64,000 bases of DNA from positions 124,001 to 188,000 of the forward strand of contig JAGYXB010000196.1 of the NCBI GenBank assembly GCA_022495005.1, written 5' to 3'. Each line of letters opens with the position of its first letter. Within the stretch, counting starts at the first letter, position 1. The notes beneath the pieces are model-generated. The model ran no database searches and was not told the origin of the DNA. It worked only from the letters and a program-made list of their open reading frames with translations. Positions 49,460 through 60,790 of this stretch are shown here, in pieces. Source of the stretch: Rhyacophila brunnea. Taxonomy: Eukaryota; Arthropoda; Insecta; Trichoptera; Rhyacophilidae. Both the position numbers and the translations under genes were made by a program.

Positions 49460-49926
49460 CTGAAAAAGAGGAAAAATATAATATAATAATTATCTTTTAT
49501 ACATATATATTACCATCAACATTCCCCCTTTAGCCGGCTCGCACATCTAAACTCGTGTCGACTGCAACACGTCGAATATGTCGATGTGATTTTGTTGGCA
49601 TTCCCAAAATACATGTAACTAAATCTACCGCCGCATAGGTACCGCAAGATTTTAGTGTGACGTTACTGTCCTCGCACTGTCTTGCTTATACGCACATAGT
49701 AAAGTTGAATGTTGTGCTTAGTTTTGATTTATGACTAAATCCCAGTCGAGACGATTTTCGATGTGCGACTGGGCTAAGGTGTGCGCATGTGTATGCAAAG
49801 TAGAATGCGATACCAGACTTTCGGTTTGCCTAAATAGACTAAATAATGACCAACATTTTACTGTGATAATAATTTGACGAGTTCATTTATCTAATTATCT
49901 AATCTAGGTAGATGGTGGATATTAAC

Positions 49927-50469
49927 AGGTGCCGGACGAAATCCCGAAGGCCGAAATCCCGAAGGCCAAAATCCCGAATGCTGAAATCCCGAATGGCCGA
50001 AATCCCGAAAGCCTAAATGCCGAAAGCCGAAAGCCGAAATCCGAATGCTGAAATCCCGAATGGCCGAAATCCCGAATGGCCGGAATCCCGAAGGCCAAAT
50101 CCCGAAAAATAAAAAAATACAAACGCCAATAATTGCGCAATCTTGAATTGCACAATTTTTACAAGAGAGACGAAAAACCATTATTTGTAGAACAAATGGG
50201 TTTTTGCCTCTCCTGCAAAAAATTGCGCAATCTTAACACTTGTCTTGAATTGCGCAATTTTCTCAAGAGAGATTAAAACCCATTTTCCACAAAAAATGGG
50301 GTTTGTCTCTCTTTCTCGCAATTATGAATTGCCCAATTATTTGTGTTTTTATTTTTCGGGATTTCGGCCTTCGGGATTCCGGCCTTTCGGGAGTTGGCCT
50401 TTCGGGATTTCAGCATTCGAGATTTCGGCCTTCGGGATTCTGGCCTTCGGGATTTCGACCCAAACCCGA
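49927..50469. mobile_element. Foldback element with minisatellite inverted arms
   Basis: The left arm (49935-50105) is a tandem array of CCCGAAGGCCGAAAT-type units, and the right arm (50355-50460) the complementary TTCGGGATTTCGGCC units. The 50110-50340 core is itself inverted (AATTGCGCAATCTTGAATTG, ACAAGAGAGACGAAAAACC, mirrored by TCTCAAGAGAGATTAAAACC). Ends are GTGCCGGACGAAATCCC and GATTTCGACCCAAACCCG. Tandem repeats inside long inverted termini recall Drosophila FB elements. The ORFs over it are low-complexity artefacts. Confidence 0.78.
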
Positions 50470-50512
50470 TATTAACGTACATAATTTTCTGTACAAGATT
50501 AACTAATCAGAT

Positions 50513-50944
50513 GAGTTTACGATCTGCACACATAATAGAAAAAAATAAAAGCAACGCTGATCACCATGTTGGGGCATCAGCAACAAGTCTACAAACACTG
50601 TTGATATTCGGAAGAATGATCCTGAAACCAATATTTATAGCCAAGAGTGAAGATGGAGTATGGCGTAATTATCACACCCATGAAGACGTCTACGATTACT
50701 TTGGTGAGCCCATTGAACTCAACTAAACCAGCAAAGATTCCTGACAGAAATACGCTGATCAGTGGTCATATTCAACGAATAAGGCTTGGGCCGACTCACC
50801 CGGAAAGTTTTTGATACGAAGCCGTCTTTGCGAAGAATTGGTGGGAAGTGTGAGAACCCCAAATTTTGTTGGTTGACCCAGGTTTTTGCGCCATATGCAA
50901 TATTGTGTGTGATGTGATATTAAAACCCTAGTACAAGGGAGGCT
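50513..50944. other. Unassigned low-copy stretch
   Basis: Slightly higher GC than its flanks. A short open frame on plus encodes RMILKPIFIAKSEDGVWRN followed by YHTHEDVYDYFGEPIEL and a stop at 50724. I recognise no domain and see no start, splice sites or frame continuation. It may be part of a degraded transposon next to the LINE tail. Confidence 0.3.
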
Positions 50945-51640
50945 ATTCAATTCAATTCAATTTATTTTTTAACATATTGTGGACATTACAAATAAGTTTA
51001 AGAAGAAGAAAATAATAGAAGCGATAAAAATGAAAATATAATAAGAGAACATAATATAAACATAGAAAAGCAGTAAAAATACATTTATAATTCTATAGAA
51101 GTTCAAAGACGCACACCGAGTTTGCTAAGGAGACCCTATTTTAAGAATTTACAAAACAGCGTCCACCTAAACTCACCCTCACGCAAGTTGAATAATAATA
51201 TCAACACCCGAAGCAATTTGGTTGAACATAGTTATCGCCCTCCCAATTAGCATTACCAGTGGCAGGTTGGTTCTGCACCTTGGTTGAATAAAACAACTGC
51301 TGCTCTCTATTTCTAAGATAGTTTATCAGGGATTTAAAGGTCAATACTGCCCAGAATGGCAGAGTTCTCATTTATACCTCGTATAAGTCGAAAATACGTA
51401 AACTAAATAAAGATCTCTTCTATTGCAGACTGCAGTATGTAAGCATACCTAAGAGAAAGTCAGTTGGAATAAATTCACGGATAATATCCATACAACCTCA
51501 AGTAACGGAGTCTCAAGAATTTCTTCTGAACCCTCTCGACCAAAAGGCCATACTCAACTGGAGATGATCTGAATAGACTCACTCAAACAATGGACCATAT
51601 CCAAGTATCCAGAGCAGTCACAGTGTAAAGAACATATTCA
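50945..51640 (-). pseudogene. LINE 3' end with (TTGAA)n tail (Jockey/CR1-like)
   Basis: On the minus strand SSPVEYGLLVERVQKKFLR (about 51567-51510) matches the post-RT region of Jockey/CR1-type LINEs (LEYG...RVQKKFLR). Degraded sequence follows: RIFSTYTRYK, then CRTNLPLVMLIGRAITMFN. The tail AATTGAATTGAATTGAAT lies at 50945-50962. Stops and small deletions throughout; 5' truncated. Confidence 0.65.
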
Positions 51641-52387
51641 TTCACAGAACAATCATTCATTATGAAAAAGGATTTTACTAGATGAAGAAAAGATGTGTTC
51701 TCGAAAATCTGAGAAACCATGGTACTTATATTATATCGATATCATAATATAAACATACGCAGTATCTAAAGGCATCTAAAATTGGGGCAAAACTACGTTC
51801 CAAGGGATAGATTCGACACTTTAAATGCATCTTGTACAAAACACAAATGTGGACGGGTTGTAGGTAGTGCCAGGTAAAAAGATTAATGACTTATTTTTTA
51901 TATATTTTAAAACAATAAAACCATCACCTTTTAATTCACCTTGTACATTTTAATATAAAATATAATCTGTATATAAATTAGCTTAATAATTATAAGCGAC
52001 AACTTTGGTGTGATTTCGAAATATCTTGTGAATAAATATATTGCGAAAATGTAGACCAGATAAACTCTCTGTCAGTCATAATATACTATTATCTTATCAC
52101 CGCATATGACAATAATAATACGACGATAACTGTGGTGTATCCTTTGTGGATTTAACTTAGTCATTTATGACTGTTGGATTAGCGATGTCAACGCGTTTAA
52201 CTTAGAAATATATTATTTCCACGTTTAGGAAACGGCGAACAGATTAATAATTAATGGATGCTGAGATAATAAAATTCTCGTACAATATAAATACCAACTT
52301 CCCAAATAAACATAGTGTCGGAAAATGTCGGGGTGTCTGGCAACACAATCTTCGGACGCACTTTCGGAAAAGTGTACATGTTATAAC

Positions 52388-53254
52388 CAGTGGCGGTTAG
52401 TGGATATTATATCTGGGGGTGCTGCGGTTGATTAAAAATAAAAATAAATGATTATTTGGATTATGTGGTGATTATACACGTGAAAGTGGGGCGACTTCGT
52501 TGGCAGGTCACGTCTCAAGGATGGAAGACACAACCACCAAAGAGGCTTCTCTTCAACAGAGCAGAAGGGAAAAGGAGGGTTGGAAGATCTAGACTGCGGT
52601 GACTGGACTGTATAGAAAGAGACACAGCATCCCAGAGACTAAAGCGGTGGAGGGAGCTTGCGGCAGACAGAAGGAAGTGGAGACGTTTCCTGGAGACGGC
52701 CAAGACCCACATTGGGTTGTAGTGCCGATGATGATGATTTGGAATTTGGATTATATTTTACTATGAACATCAGAATTATTAAAATTAAATATTACAAGTG
52801 TTTTTATTTCATTATAAAATTGATTGTTCTGTATTTTTTCCTTGAAAGAAGGTCTTCATCTTTTGGTTGCTCTCGACATCTGTCGCGACTCGCGCCGCGC
52901 ATCGCTACTAGTTCAGAGCCGCTGTCCCGACAACGTTCGCAACACGAAATTACTGTCTAAGCGGCAGTACCAGACTAATCTCTGAGCGGCGAACCCCGCT
53001 CCCCGAGCCCCTCCTTCGCTTATTCGAGCATATTCTATCGAAAATGTTACAGCATGAAATCATGCGATTCATCACTTTCATCGCGGTTATAATAATTATT
53101 ATTGGATGTATCGGTGCGCGGGCAAGCTAAACACGCTTAAATAATATTGATATTTTCATATATACATAAATTTATGTATATTATAATATTACATTTTTCT
53201 CGATTTGCTTGGGGGTGCTGCAGTTCCGTAGCGCATATGGACGAGCTGTCACTG
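52388..53254. mobile_element. Probable hAT-h element with LINE tail inside
   Basis: Left CAGTGGCGGTTAGTGG, right GAGCTGTCACTG, with GGGGGTGCTGC just inside both ends in the same orientation. A GC-rich block (GTCGCGACTCGCGCCGCGC) is at 52880. The flanking 8-mers do not match, so the boundaries are tentative. The LINE tail at 52488 lies within. Confidence 0.5.
52488..52741 (+). pseudogene. RTE-like LINE C-terminal tail with (TGA)n end
   Basis: LAGHVSRMEDTTTKEA, then after a frameshift KRRVGRSRLR, a stop where W is expected (TGG to TGA), LDCIERDTAS, RWRELAADRRKWRRFLETAK, THIGL and a stop, followed by CCGATGATGATGATT. It is a different subfamily from 34915-35275 but has the same RTE-style architecture and tail. 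Confidence 0.7.
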
Positions 53255-53442
53255 CATAATATAATATAACTGTTTTTAATTTAAATAGTAACTTTATAGC
53301 AGGTGATAATTATTAATTTACCTTCCATTTTTACATAGCCTGGCGCTAGTCAAGAGGAAAATAACAAACTCATTTTGTATTTTGACGTCAAAAAGAGCGG
53401 GATAAACTCTCACACACTTGCATCTACTGTTTAGCTAGGCAG

Positions 53443-53654
53443 TGGCGTACATAGACAAAGTGCTACCCTTAGGCAGAATTATAATGCTACCCTTTTTCAT
53501 TTAAAACCCAAATTGTATGGGAAAATTGTTAGGTAGCTACCTACATAGCTATTTTAAACAGACTAGTGCAACAATATATATATATATCGTTGGGGCACTC
53601 ACCGGTTTGGAGGCCCCCTTGCAAAAAAATTGCCTATGCGATAAACCGCCAATG
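53443..53654. mobile_element. Probable hAT-i MITE, TSD decayed
   Basis: Left CAGTGGCGTACATAGAC, right GCCTATGCGATAAACCGCCA followed by ATG, roughly inverted. TTGGAGGCCCCCTTGC sits inside the right end. The flanking bases do not match. Confidence 0.42.
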
Positions 53655-53699
53655 AGTATTACAATACCAAAATAAGATGTTTACAGGACTTTTCACGCT

Positions 53700-54095
53700 T
53701 CCATTATTCTTTTAATTAAGTATCGTAATTTAAAATATCGCGATAATAACTGTTTTCACGTAAAAGTGCTGACTGTCTCTCCAATCTCATTCTTCATGCG
53801 TAAGCGAGATACGATGTTATCATTCTATACTATAGTCTATTTGACAGGTTCGTAGATAATCGTCAACGTCAAAATATTATATGCGGCGTAGTTCGTATTT
53901 CTTCCGGCAGGTTCGCCACATCGTAAAATCCCAATTGTCGCGTAAAAATTCAGCAGCTTCCGAACTTTTTTGATTCATGCATGCAATCTGCAACTTGCAC
54001 GATAGTACATTTTTACACGTGTATTTTCTTGGTATTTTCACGATAATACGTATCAGCAGAAAATCCATACACGTGTAAACCTGGTATAATTATTC
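53700..54095. mobile_element. TTAA-2 MITE copy 3
   Basis: Right end CCATACACGTGTAAACCTGG (54065-54084) and body segments GCTGACTGTCTCTCCAATCT, ATTTGACAGGTTCGTAG, CCGGCAGGTTCGCC and GATTCATGCATGCAATCTGC match 42842-43257 in the opposite order. The left end is unclear. Confidence 0.6.
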
Positions 54096-54307
54096 AGCGA
54101 TGGATTTTTTACTATCGTGTTTTTCATAATTTTATATAAAAAATATGTACTTTTAATTTATGTAGGTATATCTGTAAATGATAATAATTATTTTATTCTT
54201 TGTAAATCCATATTAATTTTATTCGTTTTATTATTCATTGTGTAATAATATGGTAAATACATTTTATTCAACTCTTTTCCTTTTCGTTTTAAATATCTTT
54301 GTAAATA

Positions 54308-54870
54308 CAGTCGAACTTGGTTATTACGAGGAAGACGGGACTGACTGAATTTGCTCGTTATAAGCATTACTCGTTATATCGTTATATAACATTTTTCGCG
54401 CCACGTTCTATTTAAGCATAGAACATAAAAAGTCTGAAAACCTTCGTAAAAATCCCTGAAACAAGCATGGCATTCATAAACTAAAAAAGAAGTTGTTGTG
54501 AAGTACCGACTTCACAAAGCTTGGATTTTTTACATGTAATTTCAACCATATGCGTGGATACTTTTTCAATGTTGTCGGCGAAAACACCAATTAGGTACCT
54601 ACTTAGACACTTAACTAGTGTCATAAACGTAATCCGATCCTGGCGGCATCGGTCTAGTTAACTGCCCGGTCGGATTTTTTGCTTAGGGTAGAAAATGTTG
54701 TTTTTAAATGATCGAAACATTAACAGTTTTGCTCGATATAGCCGAGAAGTAGCTCGTTATAAAAGTGAATAAATGTATGGAGAAAATCATAAACCAAAAT
54801 GTCAACGAATGTTTCCTCATTATATCAGAGATCTCGCTATTTCCGTGATCGTAATAACCGAGTTCGACTC
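54308..54870. mobile_element. pogo/Tigger-like MITE, TSD TA
   Basis: 563 bp, CAGTCGAACTTGGTTATTAC to TCGTAATAACCGAGTTCGAC followed by TC, flanked by TA (54306-54307, 54871-54872). GCTCGTTATA repeats lie inside the left end and near 54750. The (C)GAACyyGGTTATTACGA motif is characteristic of pogo/Tigger-type Tc1/mariner ends. No transposase. Confidence 0.8.
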
Positions 54871-55026
54871 TATCATTTATATATTTCTGGTTATGTGTAG
54901 TGTCATAATAATTATATTTCTAACTTGATTTTGATTGGCATATGAGTGGAGAATCACCTGTGGGGAGTGGGAGTTTAGCGTTTTGGAAATATCTTAACAA
55001 TGATTATATAATGCACCATGTAAATA

Positions 55027-56115
55027 CAGTGTTTCCCAAACTCTCGACATCTGAGTAACCCTTCTATAATTTTCGTAACACCGATTACCCCTCGTCAAAA
55101 CAAAAATGCATATTCTTTAATAACAATCAAATATAAATAAAAGAAATAAAAGTTGTATTATAAAATTACAAGATAAAAAGAATTTTTTATATACAACGTT
55201 TTTAATTTTCTGTTGAATTATTATGCTCAATATGCTCAAACTTGTACTGAAAGTAAATAAAAAAAACAAACAATTATAGAATACTGAAATGTACTTTTGA
55301 TTTCCATAGTAACGCACGTCTATATTAATAATTTAGTTGCTAGAATCACCGCCTTAGCAACCAATAATAGTCTTTTACTTTTTACGGATTTTTCTGAAAT
55401 AACTTTCCATACAAAACAGAATTAACTGAAAATGAATTCAATTCTGCTTAAAGATGGCTAAAAGTATTAAAAGAATGCATCGGCATCGTGTTCTGATATA
55501 TTCTAAAAGTTTCAAATGTCTAGCTAGTCGGGAAGTTAGTTAAAAATCGATTGCAAGATTTGTATTGGACAAACAACCACCGGACAAACAAGAATACGAG
55601 CTAATAAAAACGTTGTAATAACATTCATTCTAATTAATGAAAAGGATGAAATTATTTATGTTAGACACATCATCATATTTTGGTTACCTGGTTGTTAATT
55701 TTAATCTGAGATGCTCTTCCACATCCAAAAACCTGTTCTTTTTTTTACGTAATGTCTACAAATGCTGAAAAACCAACTTCACATAGATATGAAGTTGGAA
55801 AAGGCAAGATGTATTTCATGACCTTCCCTGTTAAAACTGAATACACATGTTGCATTTGCAACCAGAATGATGTTAAATTACATTCCTTATATTTATTTTC
55901 AAGAATCCGTCTGAAGCTAATTCCAATAATTTCTCTTCTTCCGCATGCGATAAACCTTCTATTGGATGGATGGATGGATGATCTATGGATGTTGTATTGA
56001 TGTCGTATTAATGCTTGTTGCACCAGGCGCAGCCAAAAAGCCCGGTGCAGCGCGTACCCCCACCATACTCTTCCCGTACCCCATGGGTGCGAGTACCACA
56101 CTTTGGGAAACACTG
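55027..56115. mobile_element. hAT-g element enclosing REP1 copy 3
   Basis: Left CAGTGTTTCCCAAACTCTCG, right CACACTTTGGGAAACACTG. Flanks ATGTAAAT and ATGTAAAA agree at 7 of 8 with a one-base offset. CAGTGTTTCCCAAA is a standard hAT-type end. REP1 copy 3 occupies 55145-55620. The ORFs at 55745-56113 fall inside and show no transposase motif. Confidence 0.72.
55145..55620 (+). repeat. REP1 copy 3
   Basis: Landmarks in order: TTACAAGATAAAAAG, TTTATATACAACG, GTTGCTAGAATCACC, CAGAATTAACTGAAAATG, CATCGTGTTCTGATATATTC, CTAGCTAGTCGGGAAGTTAG, CAAGAATACGAGCTAA. All three copies abut or lie inside other transposons. Confidence 0.72.
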
Positions 56116-57026
56116 ATGTAAAAAATCGAAAAATATTGAAAGCAAGTAGTGTCCACGGTTAGCATTCAAATGCTTTTTCCTGACACTTCTGTTTCTTCGA
56201 AATATAAGATTTAAATATTATTCTCTTATTGTTTAAGTCCATAATTGGTAAGCGAATTAACATCGTTAAAAATGTCAGAGAACAACTTCATTCTTATCTG
56301 CAATAAAAATAATATGTCGAATGCAAACATTTTATAGCCATAATAAAACCAGTTTAAACATTCTTGAAATTTATGCAACATGTTGGAATAACGTTATGTG
56401 TCATCTTGGTATTAAATGTAGAGATCTAAATAATTATGTACTATATGTGTAGTGTATGTGAAGTAGATATACTCATCTCTACATATTATAAAAAACTAAC
56501 AATCGATATTAACATCACAACTTTTTCCTTGACTGGAATATATAGGTACATACCCACTGATCTATATTCATTGTTTACCAATAAATATAATTATATTGTA
56601 GCGGTCAATAAATACACAATTTTTTATTTAAATATTTGGTAGTTGTTTTAAAAACAATATACCTACAAACAGAATGATCATTCTTGATCTCTATTTTGTA
56701 ATTCATAACGAAATAAATATTATGTAAAACGGGGTGAGAATAGACCATTGGTATTTACTTACTTTCCCGCCAAAAACTAAAACACGCGATCTAAACTTTT
56801 GATAACAATGTCATACTTACAATAATTATTACTGGATACCTAGCAAGACGTAACCTAAATAAACCAGTACCGCGTGACCCAAAATATCAGTCGTTATTCA
56901 TTGTCACACCCTTTCCTATACCTTCCCACTTGACTAGGGAAACAATCCCGAGCCAAAATTTTGATCCCGGGATCGGAATTTTTTCGATAGTCAATATTAT
57001 TTCTTTATAATATATAAAAATAGCAT

Positions 57027-58313
57027 CAGTGACGTCTCGTGGGGGTTGGCAGATTGAGCATCGCTTGAGGGCGGCAGTCACTCGAAGGGCGGCAAATCGT
57101 GGAGAATCATTTGCTATAATATAATATAGAAATAGGCACCTAAACTTAGCAATAACGAAAACATCTTTCCACTAAAAAAGCAGCTCAGTGGTTGCCAACA
57201 AAATGTATTAATTAACATAAAAGGTGTAACAGTTGTCAGGTGTATCTTTTAAGGACCTCAGACCCTGGTGATTTGTTTAAGTGTCTAACTTAGTTATATT
57301 ATATTTATGCGCGTTTTATATCTAAATTTAATTTTGTATGTTTAGTGGTATTATTTTGTTAGTAATGTATATGTTACGCCGAATGTGCAAAATTGAATAT
57401 TACATGAAATGGGCAAAATTTTGCCTAAATCATGAAAAATGCAAGCCCGTTGCCTTATTCATGAATTAGCCAAAATATCTGGAGAGTGCGTGAATTCGGC
57501 AGTAATTTTTCTGCCTAGTTCTTGTATTGGACAAATTAGATAGTAGCGCTACGGTGGTATTTTTTGCAACTAAACTAAATGTATCAAATGCTCATGCAAT
57601 GGTCAAAATGTACAAATATTATCTATGGTCAAAATAGATGATCGCGCTCCGGTGGTGTTTTTTGCAACTAATCAAACTAAACAAATGTGTCAAATGTCAT
57701 TGATTATAACATAAAAATATACCAATCAATAACTACAATGACGTTCATATCCATTTACTATCCGCAAAAAAAATCTAGAACTGTAATATGATAACGGAAG
57801 AATTTTATTGAAAAGTATTTTCGCGATTTGATTCGTGCTTGGGTATCAAACGTGCAATGGTCGATTGAATGTTTGTGATAGTTTGTTGACACTTGATAGC
57901 TAACCTCAAAATGGACATTCAGTTGAATAATTTAATTCAGAATTACAAAACCTAACATAATAATAATAATATTATATTATGTCCAATTATAACTAATAAA
58001 ACCATCCGTATTAATTTACTTTTTCCTCTGTCATGTTGACAGTTCAAGAATTCCATACCCTGGTGAATTCATGTACTCAGCAGAAAATTTACCTAATTCA
58101 TGAATAAGGCAACAGGCTTGACTATTACATGAATTTGCCAAAATTTTGCCCATTTCATGTAATAGTCAATTTCGCACATTCGGTGTAACATATACATACA
58201 ACACATTTTTTAGATATTGGAGTCATGAAAGTATGGTAAAAAATACTCCATAAAAAAATGGGACGGAATTTTGGCGCTGCCTAGGGGCGGCGTTTTGTCT
58301 AGGGACGTCGCTG
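57027..58313. mobile_element. hAT-d MITE, TSD AATAGCAT, inside hAT-c
   Basis: 1287 bp, CAGTGACGTCTCGTGGGGG to TCTAGGGACGTCGCTG, with exact 8-bp duplications AATAGCAT (57019-57026 and 58314-58321). GGGCGGCA/GCCTAGGGGCGGC motifs lie inside both ends. A shorter copy is at 61095-61459. It carries its own foldback insertion. Confidence 0.9.
57373..58189. mobile_element. Foldback element nested in hAT-d
   Basis: GTTACGCCGAATGTGCAAAA, then TTGAATATTACATGAAATGG and GCAAAATTTTGCC, are mirrored by GGCAAATTTTG-type sequence, CCATTTCATGTAATAGTCAA and TTTCGCACATTCGGTGTAAC: inverted arms over 100 bp. The symmetry extends a few bases outward (ATGTATAT and ATATACAT), so the TSD is uncertain. It is absent from the hAT-d copy at 61095, supporting a later insertion. 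Confidence 0.78.
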
Positions 58314-58454
58314 AATAGCATTGATAAAATCGGTCAAAAATGTCAAGTATAATTTATACTATGTAAGACATTTATTGTTAATATTGTATTCGTTCAATGT
58401 TGGAAATATATAGATAAATAATATTGTAATGTAAAAGTAAAACAGTTTTATTTA

Positions 58455-58560
58455 TTTACCAGGGGGTCCTCTTTATCCGAGGGTAATTATTAGTACCGAA
58501 AAATTACCTCTTAAAATGAATCCGCGTAAAACGGGGATCAAAATTACCCAGTAAGTGGTT
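58455..58560. repeat. Possible transposon end, unassigned
   Basis: CCAGGGGGTCCTCTTTATCC, then GAGGGTAATTATTAGTACCG, resemble the start of Tigger-like elements (CAGTxxxCCTC...TTATCCGAGG). No matching right end found. Confidence 0.3.
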
Positions 58561-59124
58561 TTAAGGCGATGTCTTTACCTACCAGAGGCACCTACAGAAA
58601 AAAATACGAAGCTTGTAATTTGAGACATTTTTTTTGATAATTTACAATTTCAACTGTGTTAATTAATAAATATGTATCTGAAAACATTAAAAAGAAAAAA
58701 ATATATTTAAGTCAAAGATAAACTTATAATTATTGTAAAAAAAATGTGAATCTGTTGCAGGACCCCATCTTATTATTACATATATTTTATGGTCATATTT
58801 ATAATTACAATTTAGTTTATTACGATTTCTAAGCATCGCCTAAGAGATTTTTCACTAATTCATAGTTTTAATATTTTTTTTATATTAATTAAAACATTGA
58901 TTTTTATAAAAAAATATAAATGTGTATAACTTGAAATCCTTTTATTTCTTTTATAACAAATTTTATTAAGGTACGGTCCCAATATTGAAGCTCGATTGTT
59001 AATTAATTACGTAGAAAGATAATAAGTATAATGTCCCCTTGGGGCGGACGAAACCGGTGCAAATTTATTAAATAATAAAAGTGGAATATTATTTTTAAAA
59101 AATCGGTGTGTGTACTTATGTACA

Positions 59125-59635
59125 CGCGTCAGAAGTTATACTTCTTTGGCGTAACAAAACAAAAACAAAACTTGTGATAACCAAGATTCCTCGACTAGCT
59201 CTTAATTATCTTGTTAAATTACGCACTCAAGAAAAAAGACCGCTTATTGGAACGCCGTTGGTTTATTTCTATACACTTTAACTTATATTACTAAATTATT
59301 TATATAATTATTTATCGTTGTTTTTATTTTTAAAGTAACAACTGCCACTATGACGTTTAATAGTTTTTTTACGTAAGGGATTGCAAATGGTCGACAATTT
59401 CGCTGCCTAGGCAACGGAACAATTCTAAACTTTAATATTATACTGTATAATCGTCACGATTGGAGTATCATACTGTGGCGTAAAGGAAGTGCGTTCGGCT
59501 GATAACCGAACAATCCGTGGTTCGAATCGGTTTATTTTTGTGTGAAAAAATAAAGTATGTGTTACATGTCACACGCCAAAAATACACTCTCTGATCTCTG
59601 ATTTTCCAAATACGCCCAAAGAAGTATAACTTAAA
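59125..59635. mobile_element. Foldback element around a tRNA-like sequence
   Basis: GCGTCAGAAGTTATACTTCT, then TTGGCGTAAC, at 59127 is mirrored by ACGCCCAAAGAAGTATAACT at about 59610; the AGAAGTTATACTTCT end is itself palindromic. The interior includes a tRNA-like segment (59470-59530). Confidence 0.5.
59470..59530 (+). other. tRNA-like segment with Ile(GAT)-type anticodon arm
   Basis: TGGCGTAAAGGAAGTGCG (A-box-like), TTCGGCTGATAACCGAA (a perfect 5-bp stem with loop CTGATAA, anticodon GAT) and CCGTGGTTCGAATCGG (B box). The T stem pairs poorly and no acceptor stem closes it, so a decayed tRNA or SINE head is more likely than a working tRNA gene. Confidence 0.4.
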
Positions 59636-60424
59636 AAAATGCGTTTTATTAAAGTAACTATACTTACTTATGTTACCAAACCTTTATCTAGGATCGTATT
59701 TAATATATTACGGGTCTACTAGAAATTATACCCAGCTCATTTCACGGGATAGTCCGATGACTAAACCAGACAAAAAATCAAATGATTCATTCAAAATTTT
59801 AGAATTATTTATGTAATAATATGCATAATTTGCCTGACCTACATTACCTACGTCGTTGGAGATTTACATTTTTGCACGACCATAAGTTGCCAGTGTAGAA
59901 ATCGTTTTTTACTCTCGGTAAAAAAAACTGGCGGTTTTTTGTAAGTTTTTTCCTCGTGCGATGGTTTTATTGGTAGGAAATCCCCTCTAATAAAAATATA
60001 TCACAAGCATTATGACGTAGTTATCTACGTATTCGATTCCCTCCATAAAACAATAATTGGATATCAAAAACCCAGGTGAGTAAAAGATAACATGTTGTAA
60101 AAAAATTATTATCTACTATCTCGGCTTGGCACTACCAGATCAAGGCTTCAGCACGTTTCATTTATGAATGTGTTGAATAAACGCTGACTTGATGCCGCCA
60201 ACAACTGGACGACGGACATCTAAGTGCTGTTATATATTAATAAAATGCGTAAAGAAATTCGCGTACGTTACGAAATATATGAGCAGGTTTAAGGCTTAAT
60301 GTTTAACTTCCAAAAATACTCCAACTTCTCCATTTTTGAACTTTTCATGCCATATGTGCAATTAACACAACAACCTATAGTATAATAAAACGTAGTAGGA
60401 TCACAGAAAAGATAATAAATAGAA

Positions 60425-60790
60425 TTCCGATAGGCTATATGCAAAATGAACCACGCATTATAGACGCGCAATGTTGTGTTGCAACCTTCAAATATACCAA
60501 TATTAAACGAGCGTCAATGCATAAACCGAGAGCAGTTGTAAGTATTCGACGTATGACGTATTATTGACACGTGATTAAATTTATCCCGTATTCTTCCTTA
60601 CTCGAGATCGGTTGCCTGCTTCTCCTTACCCATTAGGTATTTCAGTTCCCGTATTACACACACTATTGCACGTGCATAATTCGTGTCTCACTATCGTAGG
60701 ACACTCACACATTCAAAACCCTGCATCAAAATATAGTGTATGAGTATAGGCTATCGGAATTCTATTTATTAATCTGTTCTGTGGTGTCAC
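60425..60790. repeat. Repeat P copy 2, foldback form
   Basis: 60425-60480 and 60656-60710 are inverted relative to each other (GAACCACGCATTATAGACG against CGTGCATAATTCGTGTCTC). The middle part is the reverse complement of 47146-47340. It is probably a foldback element, of which the 47-kb copy is one half. Confidence 0.55.

Larger units (their letters stand above)
40153..49327 (-). other. Intron between the N-terminal exon and the TM1 exon
   Basis: 9.2 kb. It holds hAT-b left ends (40229-40600, 40993-41240), a composite inverted duplicate (40640-41050), a LINE C-terminal fragment (41335-41945), an 8-bp-type MITE (41961-42350), TTAA-2 (42842-43257), foldback Q copy 2 with a SINE (45092-45745), SINE1 copy c (45924-46172), two repeats shared with the right end of the window (47146-47480, 47875-48090) and hAT-f (48998-49282). 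Nothing recognised in 43262-45090, 46185-46980 and 48100-48985. At 46988, CAGTGGCGACCTTAGAG is a hAT-like left end with no partner. Confidence 0.6.
56935..58435. mobile_element. hAT-c copy 2, split by hAT-d
   Basis: Left TAGGGAAACAATCCCGAGCC matches the start of 606-1118. The interior resumes after the insertion at ATTGATAAAATCGGTC, then TATAATTTATACTATG, as at 724-775. The right terminus is missing beyond about 58435. Confidence 0.8.

Noticed and set aside
50245..50726. Overlapping ORFs of 67-127 codons on both strands, and similar ORFs at 36318-36644 and 49891-50181
   Set aside because: Translations of the 14-15 bp minisatellite (SGFRxFGI type); periodic and low complexity.
55688..55732. 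Possible 45-nt upstream transporter exon on minus (VFGCGRASQIKINNQ) in phase with 49328-49459
   Set aside because: It lies inside the hAT-g element (55027-56115), the acceptor is purine-rich, and no methionine is in frame.
55752..56000. Plus-strand ORF with a CCIC cysteine pair and GWMDDLW
   Set aside because: Inside hAT-g; the pattern is too short for a zinc finger or LINE call, with no supporting frame around it.
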